A stretch of 64,000 bases of DNA from Pyrrhosoma nymphula (GCA_963573305.1 OY754332.1:51931559-51995558), one strand, 5' to 3'. Numbered from the stretch's first letter, positions 21,407 through 31,859 are shown. Numbers and translations are program-made. The notes: generated by a model from the letters alone, not told the origin.

Positions 21407-22426
21407 CTGATGGATGCAGTTTTATCAGGATTAAAAGGTAATAAATGCCTTGTATACCTAGACGATATAATTGTATTCGGACGCGATGTGGAAGAGCACC
21501 TCATACACTTGAGGGATGTCTTCGGACGACTCAGGGATTCGGGATTAACCCTAAAGCCTGCCAAATGCACCTTTTTGCAGCGCTCGGTGAAATATTTAGG
21601 CCACATTATTTCATCAGAGGGAGTAGAACCCGATCCGAGTAAAATTGAGGCGATAAAGAATTTTCCCCCACCCCATAATTTGAGAACTGTTAGAGGATTT
21701 TTAGGGTTAGTGGGATACTATCGCCGATTCATTCCGAATTTCGCACAGATAGCCAAACCTCTCACGGAATTAACAAGAAAAGAAGTAAAGTTCGATTGGG
21801 CGCCGGAAGTCGCAAGTGCTTTCGGAACGCTAAGGGATATTTTATGTCGGGAACCGGTTTTGCGGTATCCAGATTTCTCGAAACCTTTTCTTTTGCACAC
21901 AGATGCATCCGGAGAGGCTCTAGGAGCTGTATTGGCACAGAAGGATGCCACGGGCGAATATGTCGTCGCTTACGCTAGCCGACAATTGAATAAGGCGGAG
22001 CGAAATTATAGCGCCACCGAGAGGGAATGTCTCGCCGTATTATATGGAATTAAATATTTCAGGTGTTTCCTCTATGGGAGGGCTTTTACGGTCATTACCG
22101 ACCACCGGCCGCTGAAATGGCTATTCTCACTGAAGGACGCATCGTCGCGGCTCACGCGATGGTCCTTGCTCCTAAGCGAGTACGACTTTGAGATCCAGCA
22201 CCGGCCCGGAAAGACACACCAAAACGCAGACGCTTTGTCTCGCAATCCCGTGAGAACGATTCAGCCACCGTTCGAGCCCGTATGGGATCGACAGCTGATA
22301 AGGGACGAGCAAGCGAATGATCATGGGTGTCAAAAAGAGAGAGAGAGAGTGAGTGAGAGAGAGAGTAATTTTTTTTGGAAGAAGGACTCCTGTATAAGAA
22401 GGGCCTTCGCGGGGAGAATCCGCTAG
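21407..22426 (+). pseudogene. Pol: RT palm (YLDD) and RNase H, continuing past a stop
   Basis: Same frame as the preceding RT. YLDDIIVF (catalytic Asp pair, about 21460) is followed by the YLGHIIS and GFLGLVGYYRRFI thumb/connection blocks. Next come RNase H with LLHTDAS (about 21900), TERECLA, and VITDHRPLKWL, ending with HRPGKTHQNADALSR. A (GA)n microsatellite and a T tract at about 22336-22376 then throw the frame out of register before the integrase. This looks like slippage-type decay. Confidence 0.9.
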
Positions 22427-23093
22427 TAGCTCCCAAGAGTATGAAGGATAGGATTTTGAGAGCCTATCATGACTCGCCATGGGCAGGTCACATGGGAGTT
22501 AAGCGTACCCTCGGAACAATCCGAGCAAGGTTTTGGTGGCCGGGAATGCGACAGGACGTAACGTAGTTTTGCGCGCATTGCCGGTCGTGTCAATTGAGGA
22601 AAGATCCTCAGAGGTTAAACAGGGCCCCATTGCAACCCCTGCCTGAAGTAACTGGACGTCTTCAAAGGGCCGCCATGGACATAGTTGGGCCCTTACGAAG
22701 AACCGATAGAGGGAATAGGTACATCCTCACCTTTCAGGACGCGTTTACTAAGTATCCGGAATCCATTGCCATTCCCGACCAAAAGGCAGAAACCGTGGCT
22801 AGGGTCTTTGTAGAGACAATTATTACGCGTCATGGGATCCCACGGCAATTGCTGACGGATCGAGGTGCTAATTTCACGTCGAAAATCATGCGCGAAGTGT
22901 GCCGCATTTTAGGAATAAGGAAGTTACAGACCACGGCTTATCACCCCGCCGGTAATGGTTTAATTGAGCGGAGCCACCGAACATTAATGGATATTTTATC
23001 TCATTTTGTGGCTAAATATCAACGGATTTGGGACGTATGGTTGCCATTCGCCCTCTTAGCCTATAGGAGCTCCCCTCACACCGTTACACAAGA
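22375..23093 (+). pseudogene. Integrase, N-terminal zinc domain and catalytic core, interrupted
   Basis: Joins reverse-transcribed DNA to the genome. The HHCC zinc domain (AYHDSPWAGHMG, then CRSCQLRK) is broken by TAG at 22564-22566. The core follows with the DDE triad visible: MDIVGPL, LLTDRGANF and LIERSHR. The domain is cut at TVTQE by the LINE-A copy 4 insertion at about 23094 and picks up at about 24539 with PHFLMHGRH. The core residues are intact but the reading frame is not. Confidence 0.88.
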
Positions 23094-24538
23094 AGGAAAG
23101 GTAGATCATGCGAAACTCAGCGCTGTTTGCCCACGATATTTTAGTCTCCGGAGAGGACAACATTCCAGTGGACGCGATTTTTCTTGATTTCAAAAAAGCA
23201 TTTGATAAAGTGCCCCACGATAAGTTATTAGTAAAACTAAAATCATACGGCCTAGACGATGATGTAATTTCCTGGATCAGAGAACTTTTGAGCGATCGCG
23301 TGCAAAGAGTAGTATTAGACGGCGTAGCCTCCAACGAAGTTAGTCACATCTGGCGTCCCTCAGGGTAGTGTCATAGGCCCACTCCTCTTCCTACTCTATA
23401 TCAACGATATTGGTGAAATAATAGATAGTAAACTTCGATTATTTGCAGACGACGCTGTAGTATACAGGGAAATCCGTAGCAGTGAAGATAAGGATAAACT
23501 AACAAACGACCTTACTGCAGTCCAAGCATGGTGCGATGCGTGGCAGCTAGAGTTAAATTTGAAAAAATGCGTAGTAATGGAATTCTGGGGGAAAAATAAC
23601 TCCCCACAACAGAGCTATTTCATTCAGGATACCCAATTACAGACGGTAGAATCCGTAAAATATCTCGGAGTTAGGCTCAATAATGATCTATCGTGGAATA
23701 AACATATTCGGGAAATAACAGGTCAAGCTAATCGTAAATTGGGATTTGTTAAAAGAATTCTAGGCAAGTGCGACGACAAAGTGAGAGAAATAAGCTACTT
23801 CTCCCTCGTTAGACCCCATTTAGAATATGCTTCTAGTGTTTGGGATCCTCATGAAACAGGCTTAAAAACAGAGTTAGAACGTGTACAGAGAAGAGCAGCC
23901 AGGTACGTGAAAAGCCGTTACGATAGTCTTGTTAGTGTTACTGACCTCTTAGAACAACTCGGATGGGAATCACTGTCAGACCGTAGATTGAAAACAAGAC
24001 TAAATCTATTATGTAAATTCAAGAGTAGTTTATTTTCCGACGAAGTTGATCATATTTTACGACCGCCAACGTACTATGGTAGATTAGATCATAAAAATAA
24101 AATAAGAGAGATAGACTGTAGAACAGATAGATTTAAAATGTCGTTTTTTCCGCGAGCGAAAAAAGACTATAACGGCTGTGTAAGGACTTAGAAATAGATT
24201 AGTTGACTGGTAGTGTAGCTTACTAACTTATGTATTTCTTAAAGCATGTTTGCGGAGTTTTATGGTGATTCTAACAGCATGTTTTGCATGTTCTAGCTTC
24301 ATAGGCAGATTGCCCTCTTAAGTAGCATGTAGAATATTATGTGTCATCGTACATGTGTGGCGTGCATGTAGGGATTCTCTTGCATGCTGTATGATGGTTT
24401 TTAGTTATCCTTAATATTCATGACCGTGCGGTGTGCATGTGGCGGTCCGCTTGCATGCTGCATTTTGGTGACTTGTCACCCCCTGCCAAACACCCTAGAG
24501 GTGGCTCGCAGGGTAATATGTAGATGTAGATGTAGATG
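23094..24538 (+). mobile_element. LINE-A copy 4 inserted in the integrase gene
   Basis: 5'-truncated insertion of the subfamily shared with copies 2 and 5. It begins at GGAAAGGTAGATCATGCG (equivalent to 57,794) and ends in the 3' stem-loop (24481-24513) and three TAGATG units. A short GAA is shared by the left flank and the resumed target sequence, so any target duplication is only a few bases. Its position inside integrase shows LINE-A was active after this LTR element inserted. Confidence 0.93.
23108..24191 (+). pseudogene. LINE-A RT C-terminal half (copy 4)
   Basis: It starts in the finger/palm region, continues with FLDFKKAFDKVPHDK, then changes frame at about 23341 where two bases present in copy 5 (AG of GTTAGAGTCAC) are missing. 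The second frame carries GVPQGS-like sequence, FADDAVVYRE (about 23441), and the C-terminal FKMSFFPRA block, ending in TAG at 24189-24191. Apart from the 5' truncation, that two-base deletion is the only lesion I see. Confidence 0.9.
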
Positions 24539-25236
24539 AAACCCCTCATTTCCTAATGCATGGACGCCATATTGAGTTGCCTTTTGATGATATTACCTCA
24601 CCGTATGAAGTAAATTACGCTGTGGACCATAATTACGCAGCCGAACTTCAAGCGTGATTGAAGCTCGCTTTTCAGGCAGTGACTGAACGGTTACGTGTAG
24701 GCCATACAACGCAGGCGAGGGAATATAATAAACGTGCCGCGGAAGTTACATTTCGAGTGGGAGACCTAGTTTATTTAAAGAAAGAAGTGGTGCGACCAGG
24801 GACAACTCGAAAGCTAGATAAACATTGGATAGGGCCGTATAAAGTGACGGAGCGAACGAGTCCAGTGAACTATAGGATTCACAGTACTCTAGACCCTAGG
24901 GATAAACAACAGGTGCATGTGAATCGCTTAAAAGTGTGTAGAGAGAACGAGAACGATGTTACCCCTCCAACCCCTCCCCTCACGCGCCGGGAAAAAGTGA
25001 AAGTGCAAGAGGACGACGCTAAGAAGTCTGCCCCTCCAGTACCCCCTCCGTGTCTTTCCCAGTGCAGTGATAGAAGCCCCTCCCCCTCCACCACCTCCAC
25101 CCCCTCCCACAGTACCACCATACGCCTTGCGGAGCAGAGGATCCCTGCCCCCGCAGTGGTGACAGCAGTGTTGGTGATGACAGTAACTAGAAATTGCAGT
25201 TTGAAAATATTTTTTTTTCTTTTTCTCACTGCTTGA
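24539..25236 (+). pseudogene. Integrase C-terminal part with GPY/F module
   Basis: Downstream of the LINE insert the integrase resumes (PHFLMHGRH, FDDITSPYEVNY). A TGA at 24656-24658 precedes an open 192-codon stretch containing REYNKRAA, VGDLVYLKKE, LDKHWIGPYKV and VHVNRLK. This is the GPY/F module found at the C-terminus of Gypsy-clade integrases. The remainder is Pro/Ser-rich and ends with a hydrophobic stretch. From 25237 to 25,890 no further conserved coding is seen. Confidence 0.85.
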
Positions 25237-25889
25237 TATTGTGAAAGATATTTTTTTTGTGTGTGTTGACATAATATCTTTTTTGTAGTTTTTCAATCAA
25301 CTATTTATTTCATGGCATGAGTGATCCTGTAGCAATATTCTCAGTACATTACCGGACAAATAGTCCTAACCAAGATGTCATGCGAGAAGATTTTATTTTT
25401 CTTCTCTTTCTATCTTTTGTTTATGGAGGTTTAAACTGTTATATTTCCGAATGATAATGATGAATTTTTCTAATCAATCACGGAGACAACCCTATTACCC
25501 TTTACCCGTGTCACAGTCAATGGTATATCAAAACAATCTATATAGGGCATTTGGCATAAGATATCAAATAGTCGATATTCAGATACAGTTTTTATAGTAG
25601 GGTCAGCATTGTTTCTTTAAAAATAGTATCTCATGTTACTAAATGTCGTTGCCCTCCCACCCGTAAAACATACATTGAAGCCGAGATAATCGTGGTATGA
25701 CACGTGGTGCACTTTCACCTGATAATTTTTCTTAGAAGCTTTCATTTTACTTTTACTCGCAATATTATGTTTTATTTATCTAAAGCCCTCTTCTTTGCTT
25801 TAATAGTATATAATTCACCGAAGAAAAATAATTACAATGTCACTATTCCTTTTATTTTCAAAGAGCATATTCCAGCCAACGCAAAGGAA

Positions 25890-27872
25890 ATGACCTCATT
25901 GTGAATCATTGCCCTAGCCGTTTGCGCGGTGACCTGCGCAAATCAGGAGGAGACGGAACACATAGGAAGGGGCGTAGCCTTTTTGGAGGAAGGGAACTTC
26001 CTCCTGGGAGGCGACTGTTGGGCGCTGGTATTTAATATCGACATTGACCACTACGTAGACATGACAAGTCACCTTATGACAGAGGTGCAGACCCTATTAG
26101 CGAATTGTAAGGGGACCACCACGACTGACGGTGGGAACCAAACAATTCTGACGGTCGATTTTAGAGCCTTAGTGCAAGACATTATCATCACGGAAGGTAG
26201 TAGATTGGAATCAGCGGTAAATGGAACATTGGTCCAACTTCGAAATTCGAAATTCGAAGACTCACTTAAGAGACAACGTAGGGGTTTGTTAAACCTAGGT
26301 GGTGAAGCCTTAACATTTTTATTTGGGACTTTAACAGACGCGGACTTGGCCGAATTGAAAAAGGAGGACACCGTCCTCCAGTCCGCGATCAAAAAAAATA
26401 TTCATGTAATTAAACTGCAGGCAACCCTCATTAATTCCACATACGCGATAACTCGTAAAAACAAGGCCACGATCGAGAAGATCGCGACTGTTACCGAACG
26501 GCTCGCAAAGGAGGTAAACCTCATTAATATCGATTTGGGCGAGGATTTAAGAGTACTGACCCACCGCGTATCGAGTACATTTGCAATCTCGGCAGGCTTC
26601 CGTCAATTAGAATCGGTATTAACGGAAATTAGGGAGGATCTCATCCTCTTCGAACATGCGTGGGAGAGCACGATACACAACAAACTCAGCCCATATTTCA
26701 TGAGCCCTGCTGACCTGTTATCATCCTAAAAGCAAGTTCAGCCGCACCTTGCAACAGGGACGAAATTCCCTTTTCCCCTCAGTCCATCAGAAGTTTATAA
26801 ATATTATGCATTGGCACGCGTATCTTACGCCATCGTCGATGGTAAAATTAGAATAATGGCTGAGATCCCGATACAATCGGGAAATCATTTTTTCCGACTT
26901 TTGCGTGTAGTGCCACTCCCGGTTAATATGCCGAATGTCAACGCCTCAATCGCGATCATTCCGGAGGCACATTATTTAGCTATTTCAGAGAATCGTTTAC
27001 GGCACATGTTGCTAAGTGAAGGTGACATGAATGGCTGCACTTACGGCCCTGTGACAATATGCCCCCCGAGACGACAAGTAACAGAGTACTCTTACTCCTC
27101 ATGCTTTTACAGCATTTATATGGGCGAGGAAAAACCCCTTGACTGTGACACTAGACTAATCAACCGCCCCAGACCCCTATTCTTCCGAAGCAAGGGCACG
27201 AACCGCTGGGTATACAGCGTGCCGCATCGCAGCCGCATCCTGCAGCGATGCCCCACGGAGGAGGAGGCGCTCAACGTCACGGAGAGCTTTCTCGCCGGGA
27301 CGGGAGTCGTCGAGCTGAGAGACGGATGCTCCGCGTACATCGAGGGACAGGTGCTGACGTCATTTCAGCACCGCAGCCAGCGCGTCTCGCCGAGAGCAGA
27401 GGAAGTCTCCATGCCGGACATCCAGCGGATTCTGCCGAAGGGACTCCGGGCGTATTTCACCGCTCCGACGGCGAAATGGCAACAACACCTGGAGACTGTC
27501 ATCGCGGCGGTAGCGGCGACGCACGGCGGAGGAGCAGACATCTCGACGACGCAGGTGGAGCAGATGCTGTCCGAGGCCGAGGGTTTAGCGGAGACACCCG
27601 TGATGGAGGGTGTCACAACGAACCTCCCGTACTTAGGAGGGACGCTACTGGGACTCGTCATCCTACTAGTCATAGGCGGTCTGATCACCCGCCGATAAAG
27701 GAGGACGAGGACCCCTAGAGCCGCGCCAGCAGTGCCCGAGGAGGTGGAGTTGCTACGCTTGCGAGCTCCAGCCCCTGCACCATCAGCTCCCGAGGAGCCG
27801 GAGGAGCCGAGGACATCGCCGGCACCGTCTAGCCCTCTACCCCAGCACGGAAGGATACCACGACCCCTATAA
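25890..27872 (+). pseudogene. Errantivirus-like Env (baculovirus F-type fusion protein), three in-frame stops
   Basis: A membrane fusion glycoprotein of the baculovirus F/errantivirus Env family. One 660-codon frame from ATG at 25890 contains a hydrophobic signal-peptide-like start, a furin-type RQRR site at 26271-26282, and an adjacent Gly/Leu-rich fusion-peptide-like segment. Long helical heptad-rich stretches (26340-26620) follow, then Cys-bearing middle sequence (27030-27250) and a ~20-residue transmembrane span at about 27630-27690. The last part is a Pro/Glu-rich tail. The frame is interrupted by TGA at 25902-25904 (inside the signal peptide), TAA at 26727-26729 (between the two halves) and TAA at 27696-27698 (after the membrane span). 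The last may be the natural stop. As it stands no Env could be made. GC content rises sharply after about 27,200. Confidence 0.88.
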
Positions 27873-28156
27873 CCTCCACCAACATTTCCCGTTTTTTTGC
27901 ATTTTTTTTGGGATCAGTTATATATATTTTTTGTTTGTTGTTTTGTTTTGCATTTCTTCCTCTCTCTCGGATTTGGTTGGAATTTCTTTTCTTTCTTTCT
28001 CTTCTCTTTTTCTTTTTTCTCTTCTTTAGTTGTGCTGATTCTCAATTTGTTCTCTCTCTGATTTTCAAAGTAGGGAGTATAAAAGAAGAGAAACAGCACA
28101 AGCATGGTGAGGGACGCAGCTAGAGACGCCTGGGCAGCCGCCGCCACCTGGGGCGA
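27873..28156. other. Non-coding spacer after env, T-rich
   Basis: Pyrimidine-rich (long CT/T runs, 27890-28030), then GGGAGTATAAAAG at about 28073-28085, a good TATA-box match about 70-80 bases ahead of the small ORF at 28157. It could serve a subgenomic or internal promoter, or be chance. Confidence 0.35.
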
Positions 28157-28447
28157 ATGTGGGTGGAAGTAAACGGGCTGAAGTGGGCAGCCAACCCATT
28201 CCAGTGGCTACAGGACGTCCAGGTGGCGGGGCGGTTAATCGAAACACATATTTGGGGGAACGAGGTGGGTCTGACCCTATATCTGCGCTTTTCCAACCAG
28301 GAGGAGGCAGAGACGGCGCTCCTCTTTGGGAGACTCCCTGAACCGGGGGAGCCAAATTTGACAGTGGAACCTTGCCACCTCCTAGATGTCGAAAAGAACC
28401 ACTGGGGCTGGAGTCTAGATGGCAGACCCCGGGAGATGCCCTCATAG
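28157..28447 (+). CDS. Small accessory ORF between env and the 3' LTR, 96 aa, unknown
   Basis: ATG at 28157 opens a 96-codon frame without lesions, ending in TAG at 28445-28447. The protein is Trp/Glu-rich (several Trp, few Lys), with a region reading VNGLKWAANPFQW, then FSNQEEAETALLF. It has no signal peptide or membrane span. I recognise no family. A second ATG at 28104 opens a different frame (22 codons), so the natural start may lie upstream with a frame change. Unlike gag, pol and env it has no stop, which could be due to its short length. It may be an accessory gene of this element or captured host sequence. Confidence 0.4.
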   Translation: MWVEVNGLKWAANPFQWLQDVQVAGRLIETHIWGNEVGLTLYLRFSNQEEAETALLFGRLPEPGEPNLTVEPCHLLDVEKNHWGWSLDGRPREMPS

Positions 28448-29027
28448 TTCTAAAAGTGTGGAAGTGACTGTGTACTGTGGGGAAGACATTTTAGTTAGTA
28501 TTCGTGTGGGGGGGGGGAACGTAGGATTATTGGGGTTATGGGACTTATTGTGGTGTGTGTGTTGAACTTTATGGTGTCATGGACGTGTGAGTGATTGAAA
28601 TTGAATTTTGTTTTGTGTTGTTTTGTTTTGCGGGATAAATATATGTGTTTTGGGAAAAAAAAGGACTGCTATGTGTTCTTTTGCTATCCTTGACGGGAAC
28701 CTGGTGGAACCCGTTTATCTATTGTATGTTAAAATCTTTACTCTTCTTTCACTGTCTTGTGTGTCGTTGTGTGTTTGTCTATGAGAGGCAAGAAATTTGT
28801 TTTGAATGAAGTTTTTTTAGGAAAGGGAATCTACCTTAAACAAAACGTCTCATACGGGAAGGTAAAATGCGAGCAGCCCCGTCGGAGGCTGCTCGATTTC
28901 GCGAAATGAGAGAGTATTGTATTGGACTCAAAATCCGGAGGCCATTTACAAAATATGTCGCGGAGGACGGGGTTGTTTGCGAGGGAAAAGAGAGAGCGCA
29001 AACAGCCCTGTTTTGCCTAAAATAAGA
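28448..29027. other. Post-ORF non-coding region of the LTR element
   Basis: G/T-rich (a nine-G run at about 28508-28517) and then AT-rich. At 28871-28894 GAGCAGCC pairs with GGCTGCTC around an eight-base loop, followed by the self-complementary ATTTCGCGAAAT. A short stem-loop here could be an RNA export or packaging element, but this is speculative. Confidence 0.4.
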
Positions 29028-29057
29028 GATCTGGAGGCGAGAGAAGGGAGGTAAGGA
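29028..29057 (+). promoter_or_regulatory. Polypurine tract candidate
   Basis: Purine-rich GGAGGCGAGAGAAGGGAGG run about 20 bases ahead of the shared LTR start. A plus-strand primer normally abuts the LTR, so either the LTR starts at about 29,058 and the 5' copy is shortened, or the true tract is a shorter purine run nearer 29,075. Confidence 0.5.
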
Positions 29058-29076
29058 CCGGCTGGCTGACAAATAA

Positions 29077-29784
29077 GAGTAAAGGCGGAAGCACGGGAAT
29101 AACCCGCTAAAACAAATGTCATGATCGAAGCACTCGCGGGCACCAAGTCTCCCGGATTTAAGTTGTTATTCGGAAAACACGGGTTTTAACAAGTCATTCC
29201 CCCCCCCTCCCTGTTTGCCACCGTCTCTACGTCATTCGGGAGACGGGACAAACACATTTTAGTACTATATAGAGGCAAGCGCAAAAGAACTGTTGGTTGG
29301 TTCCTTTTGTGAAGTGCACGCGTGTGTAAGTGCCGAGCGACACGCTGTGGAAAGCGCGAATTGTTCTTCTTGCTTCTCTGAGTTAACCTCGTGGTAATCT
29401 GTTGTCCCTTGTGCTCATAGCCCAAACCCGGTTCGAGGCTTTCAAAATTCTTAAGTCTGTTTCGCGAGCCTAGTGTCCTCCCCCTTCAGGGGATTTGGAA
29501 ATAGCAACCGTTTGCGCGAGTGACCTGTGAGTGCCACGAAATTACTTAGTCTGTCACCGTTCGTCAGCCAGCGACGTTCAGTCCTCCTCCCGCCTCCAGA
29601 GCCGCAGAGAGACCGGAACCTCGACAGCCTTTGCTGAGAGACGGAAATAAGGTAGATAGATGCCTTTTTCTATTTATTGAAATGCAATCCATGTACCTTT
29701 ATTGATACCCGACGCCAAGGGCAAGATCCCACGTATCCGTGTTCGAACCTCGGCGGCACTCCCGCCCGGGGTCGGGTCACGACA
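29077..29784 (+). repeat. 3' LTR
   Basis: Matches 17263-17964 with about five substitutions plus a poly-C indel and a 4-base GATA indel (29,657). The right boundary is set by divergence after GACA. Beyond it lies piggyBac coding sequence, so the LTR element either inserted within a piggyBac element or the junction is a recombination point. Confidence 0.92.
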
Positions 29785-29790
29785 GCACCA

Positions 29791-30350
29791 TGAATATAAT
29801 TCGACGTGAGGTTCCTCTATCCGCTAAACAAAACACGGAATTGTTATATACAACGGTCCTCTACAAGTCGGGTGACACCACGCTTACCTCCTATCAGGGT
29901 AAAGCAAAGAAAAACGTCCTTCTTCTTAGTAAGTTGCACCAATCAGTGACTATCGATGCACAAAGCCCAAAAAAGCTTCTAGTGACCGTAGTATTTAATA
30001 ACACTGCCAAGTATGGAGTTGACATTCTTGACCAAATAACTAGGATATATACCATAAAATACGGATGCCGTAGATGGCCAATACATGTATTTTGCAATGT
30101 ATTGGATATTGCTGCTATCAACACATGGGTACTATACCAAGAATACACTGGGGAAAAATATCTCGCCGGAAATTTATATTTCAATTAGCAGAGGAACTAG
30201 CGGCTCCATTCGTTGAAACTAGAAGACCAGTGCCAATTTCACTACAAGCAACTACCAAGAGTGATGTGCGCAAGACGTGTCAAATAGGAAGATGAGGAGG
30301 CAAAAATAAGTGCCGGAATAAATGCGTGCATTGCAATAAGTAAGTATGTG
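29791..30350 (+). pseudogene. piggyBac transposase C-terminal part
   Basis: DDE transposase (DDE_Tnp_1_7 type). The frame 29791-30188 shows the third-Asp region VFNNTAKYGVDILDQ, the RRWPIHVFCNVLDIAAINTWVLY block characteristic of the family, then shifts frame near 30,165. The C-terminal cysteine-rich module, with the Cys spacing of a cross-brace zinc finger, is spread over 30276-30350 and includes stops. The N-terminal and first catalytic parts are missing to the left, where the LTR element lies. The gene points toward the right terminus at 30762. Confidence 0.88.
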
Positions 30351-30690
30351 TGCGGGCCCTGTGCAGGAAACGCAAAGTACATACATTTGTATCAGATGCA
30401 GTGATGATGAAAATTGATGTATTTCCTTTTTGCGCCATGCAAGATTATGTGGAAATATTAGATATACATGAACAATACGTTAAAGTGCAACTCCTTCCAA
30501 TAAAAAAGGCAAGTAAGACTTTTAAATAATTAGGTATTACCTATATAACAGTAAAAAAATTGACCAATTTCATTTTAAATTTTTTTTGTAAAATTATTTG
30601 TAAAACATTACTCAGTGGTATTGATAAATAAAAAAGTTTATATTTAATGAAGTTATCAATTAATTTTAACATAAACGAAGAAATATTTAA
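30351..30690. other. piggyBac 3' UTR-like sequence
   Basis: AT-rich non-coding stretch between the broken C-terminus and the subterminal palindrome; contains AATAAA-like words (about 30,627). No other feature. Confidence 0.4.
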
Positions 30691-30700
30691 AATAATTACT

Positions 30701-30766
30701 ACCCGTCAAAATGACGGGTAATGGTCCTTCTAGGTAGCCATACAACCCCGGTCCTTCTAGTATTAA
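30701..30766 (-). repeat. piggyBac right terminus with TTAA
   Basis: Reading inward from TTAA (30763-30766): TACTAGAAGGACC at the tip, then a second CTAGAAGGACC copy, then the ACCCGTCA/TGACGGGT palindrome at 30701-30720. The tip matches the left terminus at 3486-3498 at 12 of 13 positions. Confidence 0.85.
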
Positions 30767-31719
30767 AGAAAAGAAAATTTATCCACTCACCATCGAATTT
30801 ATTCCTATTGTATTGCTTAAAATTTTTATTTAATAATTATAGCACACAAAAAGTATATAAAGGCAATTTTAGCATGCATAAAAAGTGCTTAATGTGGAAA
30901 AGAAAATAACATATTCGGTTATCTCTATCGTGCATGCAAGTTAAAAGTGATCGAGGAAGAATAAAGCGTATACATAAAAGAGCAACTGTAGTGAAGCATG
31001 TACGTATGTATCTAAGTATGCATGGATGAGGATGAACTATTCTCAAAGCAGGAGAATAGAATGGTAACATCGAGAGAGAAAGTGTTAAAGAAATACTTTG
31101 GAAAAACTGATTCAAGGATATCGAAGGATCTGAAAGTACGAGTGAGTGTTGGGTGCCAAGGAGAATAAAATACTATTCACGGTGGAATGACATGATGTTT
31201 AAGAAGCGAAAAGAGAGGAGGATTATGTATTGCGTATTGGAGGATAGCTCCCACTCAATGTAGTGAACACTAAAAAAATCGTGAAGGCTTTAAAGAAATT
31301 AAAGAAAAACGAAGTCACAATGCCACGGAAGAGAATGCAGAAAAAAGTGCTTAGCAAATTAGAAGACTAATTTGGAAATGAGAAAAAAGGGCATAGCAGT
31401 AAGATACCAAAGGGAGTGGTGTAATAACTGTTGAGGCTTTCTTGGATGGGTACGAAATCAGTGATACCCGGAGGAAGCACGTCGAAAATGTGTACGGTGA
31501 AGATCTTGAGGATGGGTCATATGAATTACAGTGTGAGAATGATGATAGGAAGAGAAGTTAAGTGAAAATGTCTTCGTAAGATTAGTAAGACTTCACAAAA
31601 AGATCCATCTCAAGAGACGTTTGATAGGCAAGTACATAGGTCACCTTATTTTAAACCCAAGGGCTTTCACTCATTACGGGTGGAGTACGCTTCCAATCCT
31701 CTGAACTGTATGGACAAAA

Positions 31720-31846
31720 CTATGAAAAAATATAGTTTGAAGCACACCAAAGAGGGTGAAATTCGCCCAGAAAAATAATTTAACTTCACCGGGATTTGAG
31801 CTCGGATCTCCCAATTGCCAATCAAGTGTGATAGTCAGTTATGCCA
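31720..31846 (-). mobile_element. tRNA-derived SINE, minus copy
   Basis: Read on the minus strand it has an A-box-like word in TGGCATAACTGACT and a B-box-like GCTCAAATCC in a tRNA-like head of ~60 bases, followed by a body with TTTTTCTG and TTTCACCCTCTTT. The body words recur in the adjacent plus copy at the same spacing. Confidence 0.65.
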
Positions 31847-31859
31847 ACAGGTTTGGTGA

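Larger units (their letters stand above)
17263..29784 (+). mobile_element. Env-bearing Gypsy/errantivirus-like LTR retrotransposon, with LINE insert
   Basis: Order: LTR, tRNA-Leu-type primer site, gag, protease-RT-RNase H-integrase, env, extra ORF, purine-rich tract, LTR. That is the errantivirus (insect endogenous retrovirus-like) plan. Without the LINE-A insert (about 23094-24538) it is about 11.1 kb, longer than typical 7-9 kb relatives, because of a long leader and a ~1.2-kb region after env. The LTR pair shows only about five substitutions and two indels that I could count, so insertion is fairly recent. Gag, pol and env nevertheless carry several stops and frameshifts, so this copy cannot make its proteins. 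No clear target duplication is seen: the left flank is the LINE-A tail and the right flank is piggyBac sequence. Confidence 0.9.

Noticed and set aside
27248..27718. 156-codon Arg/Gly-rich plus frame
   Set aside because: It overlaps the GC-rich end of env in another register; composition is that of a shadow frame.
28502..28520. Poly-G run as a quadruplex regulatory site
   Set aside because: A single homopolymer run without further G-tracts at suitable spacing gives no real support.
17263..29784. Complete, infectious-type provirus
   Set aside because: Gag, pol and env all carry stops or frameshifts and integrase is split by a LINE, so the copy is defective as it stands.
17260..29790. A 4-6 bp target duplication for the LTR element
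   Set aside because: The bases next to the two LTRs (TGTAT-type on the left, GCAC on the right) do not match under any LTR boundary I tried.
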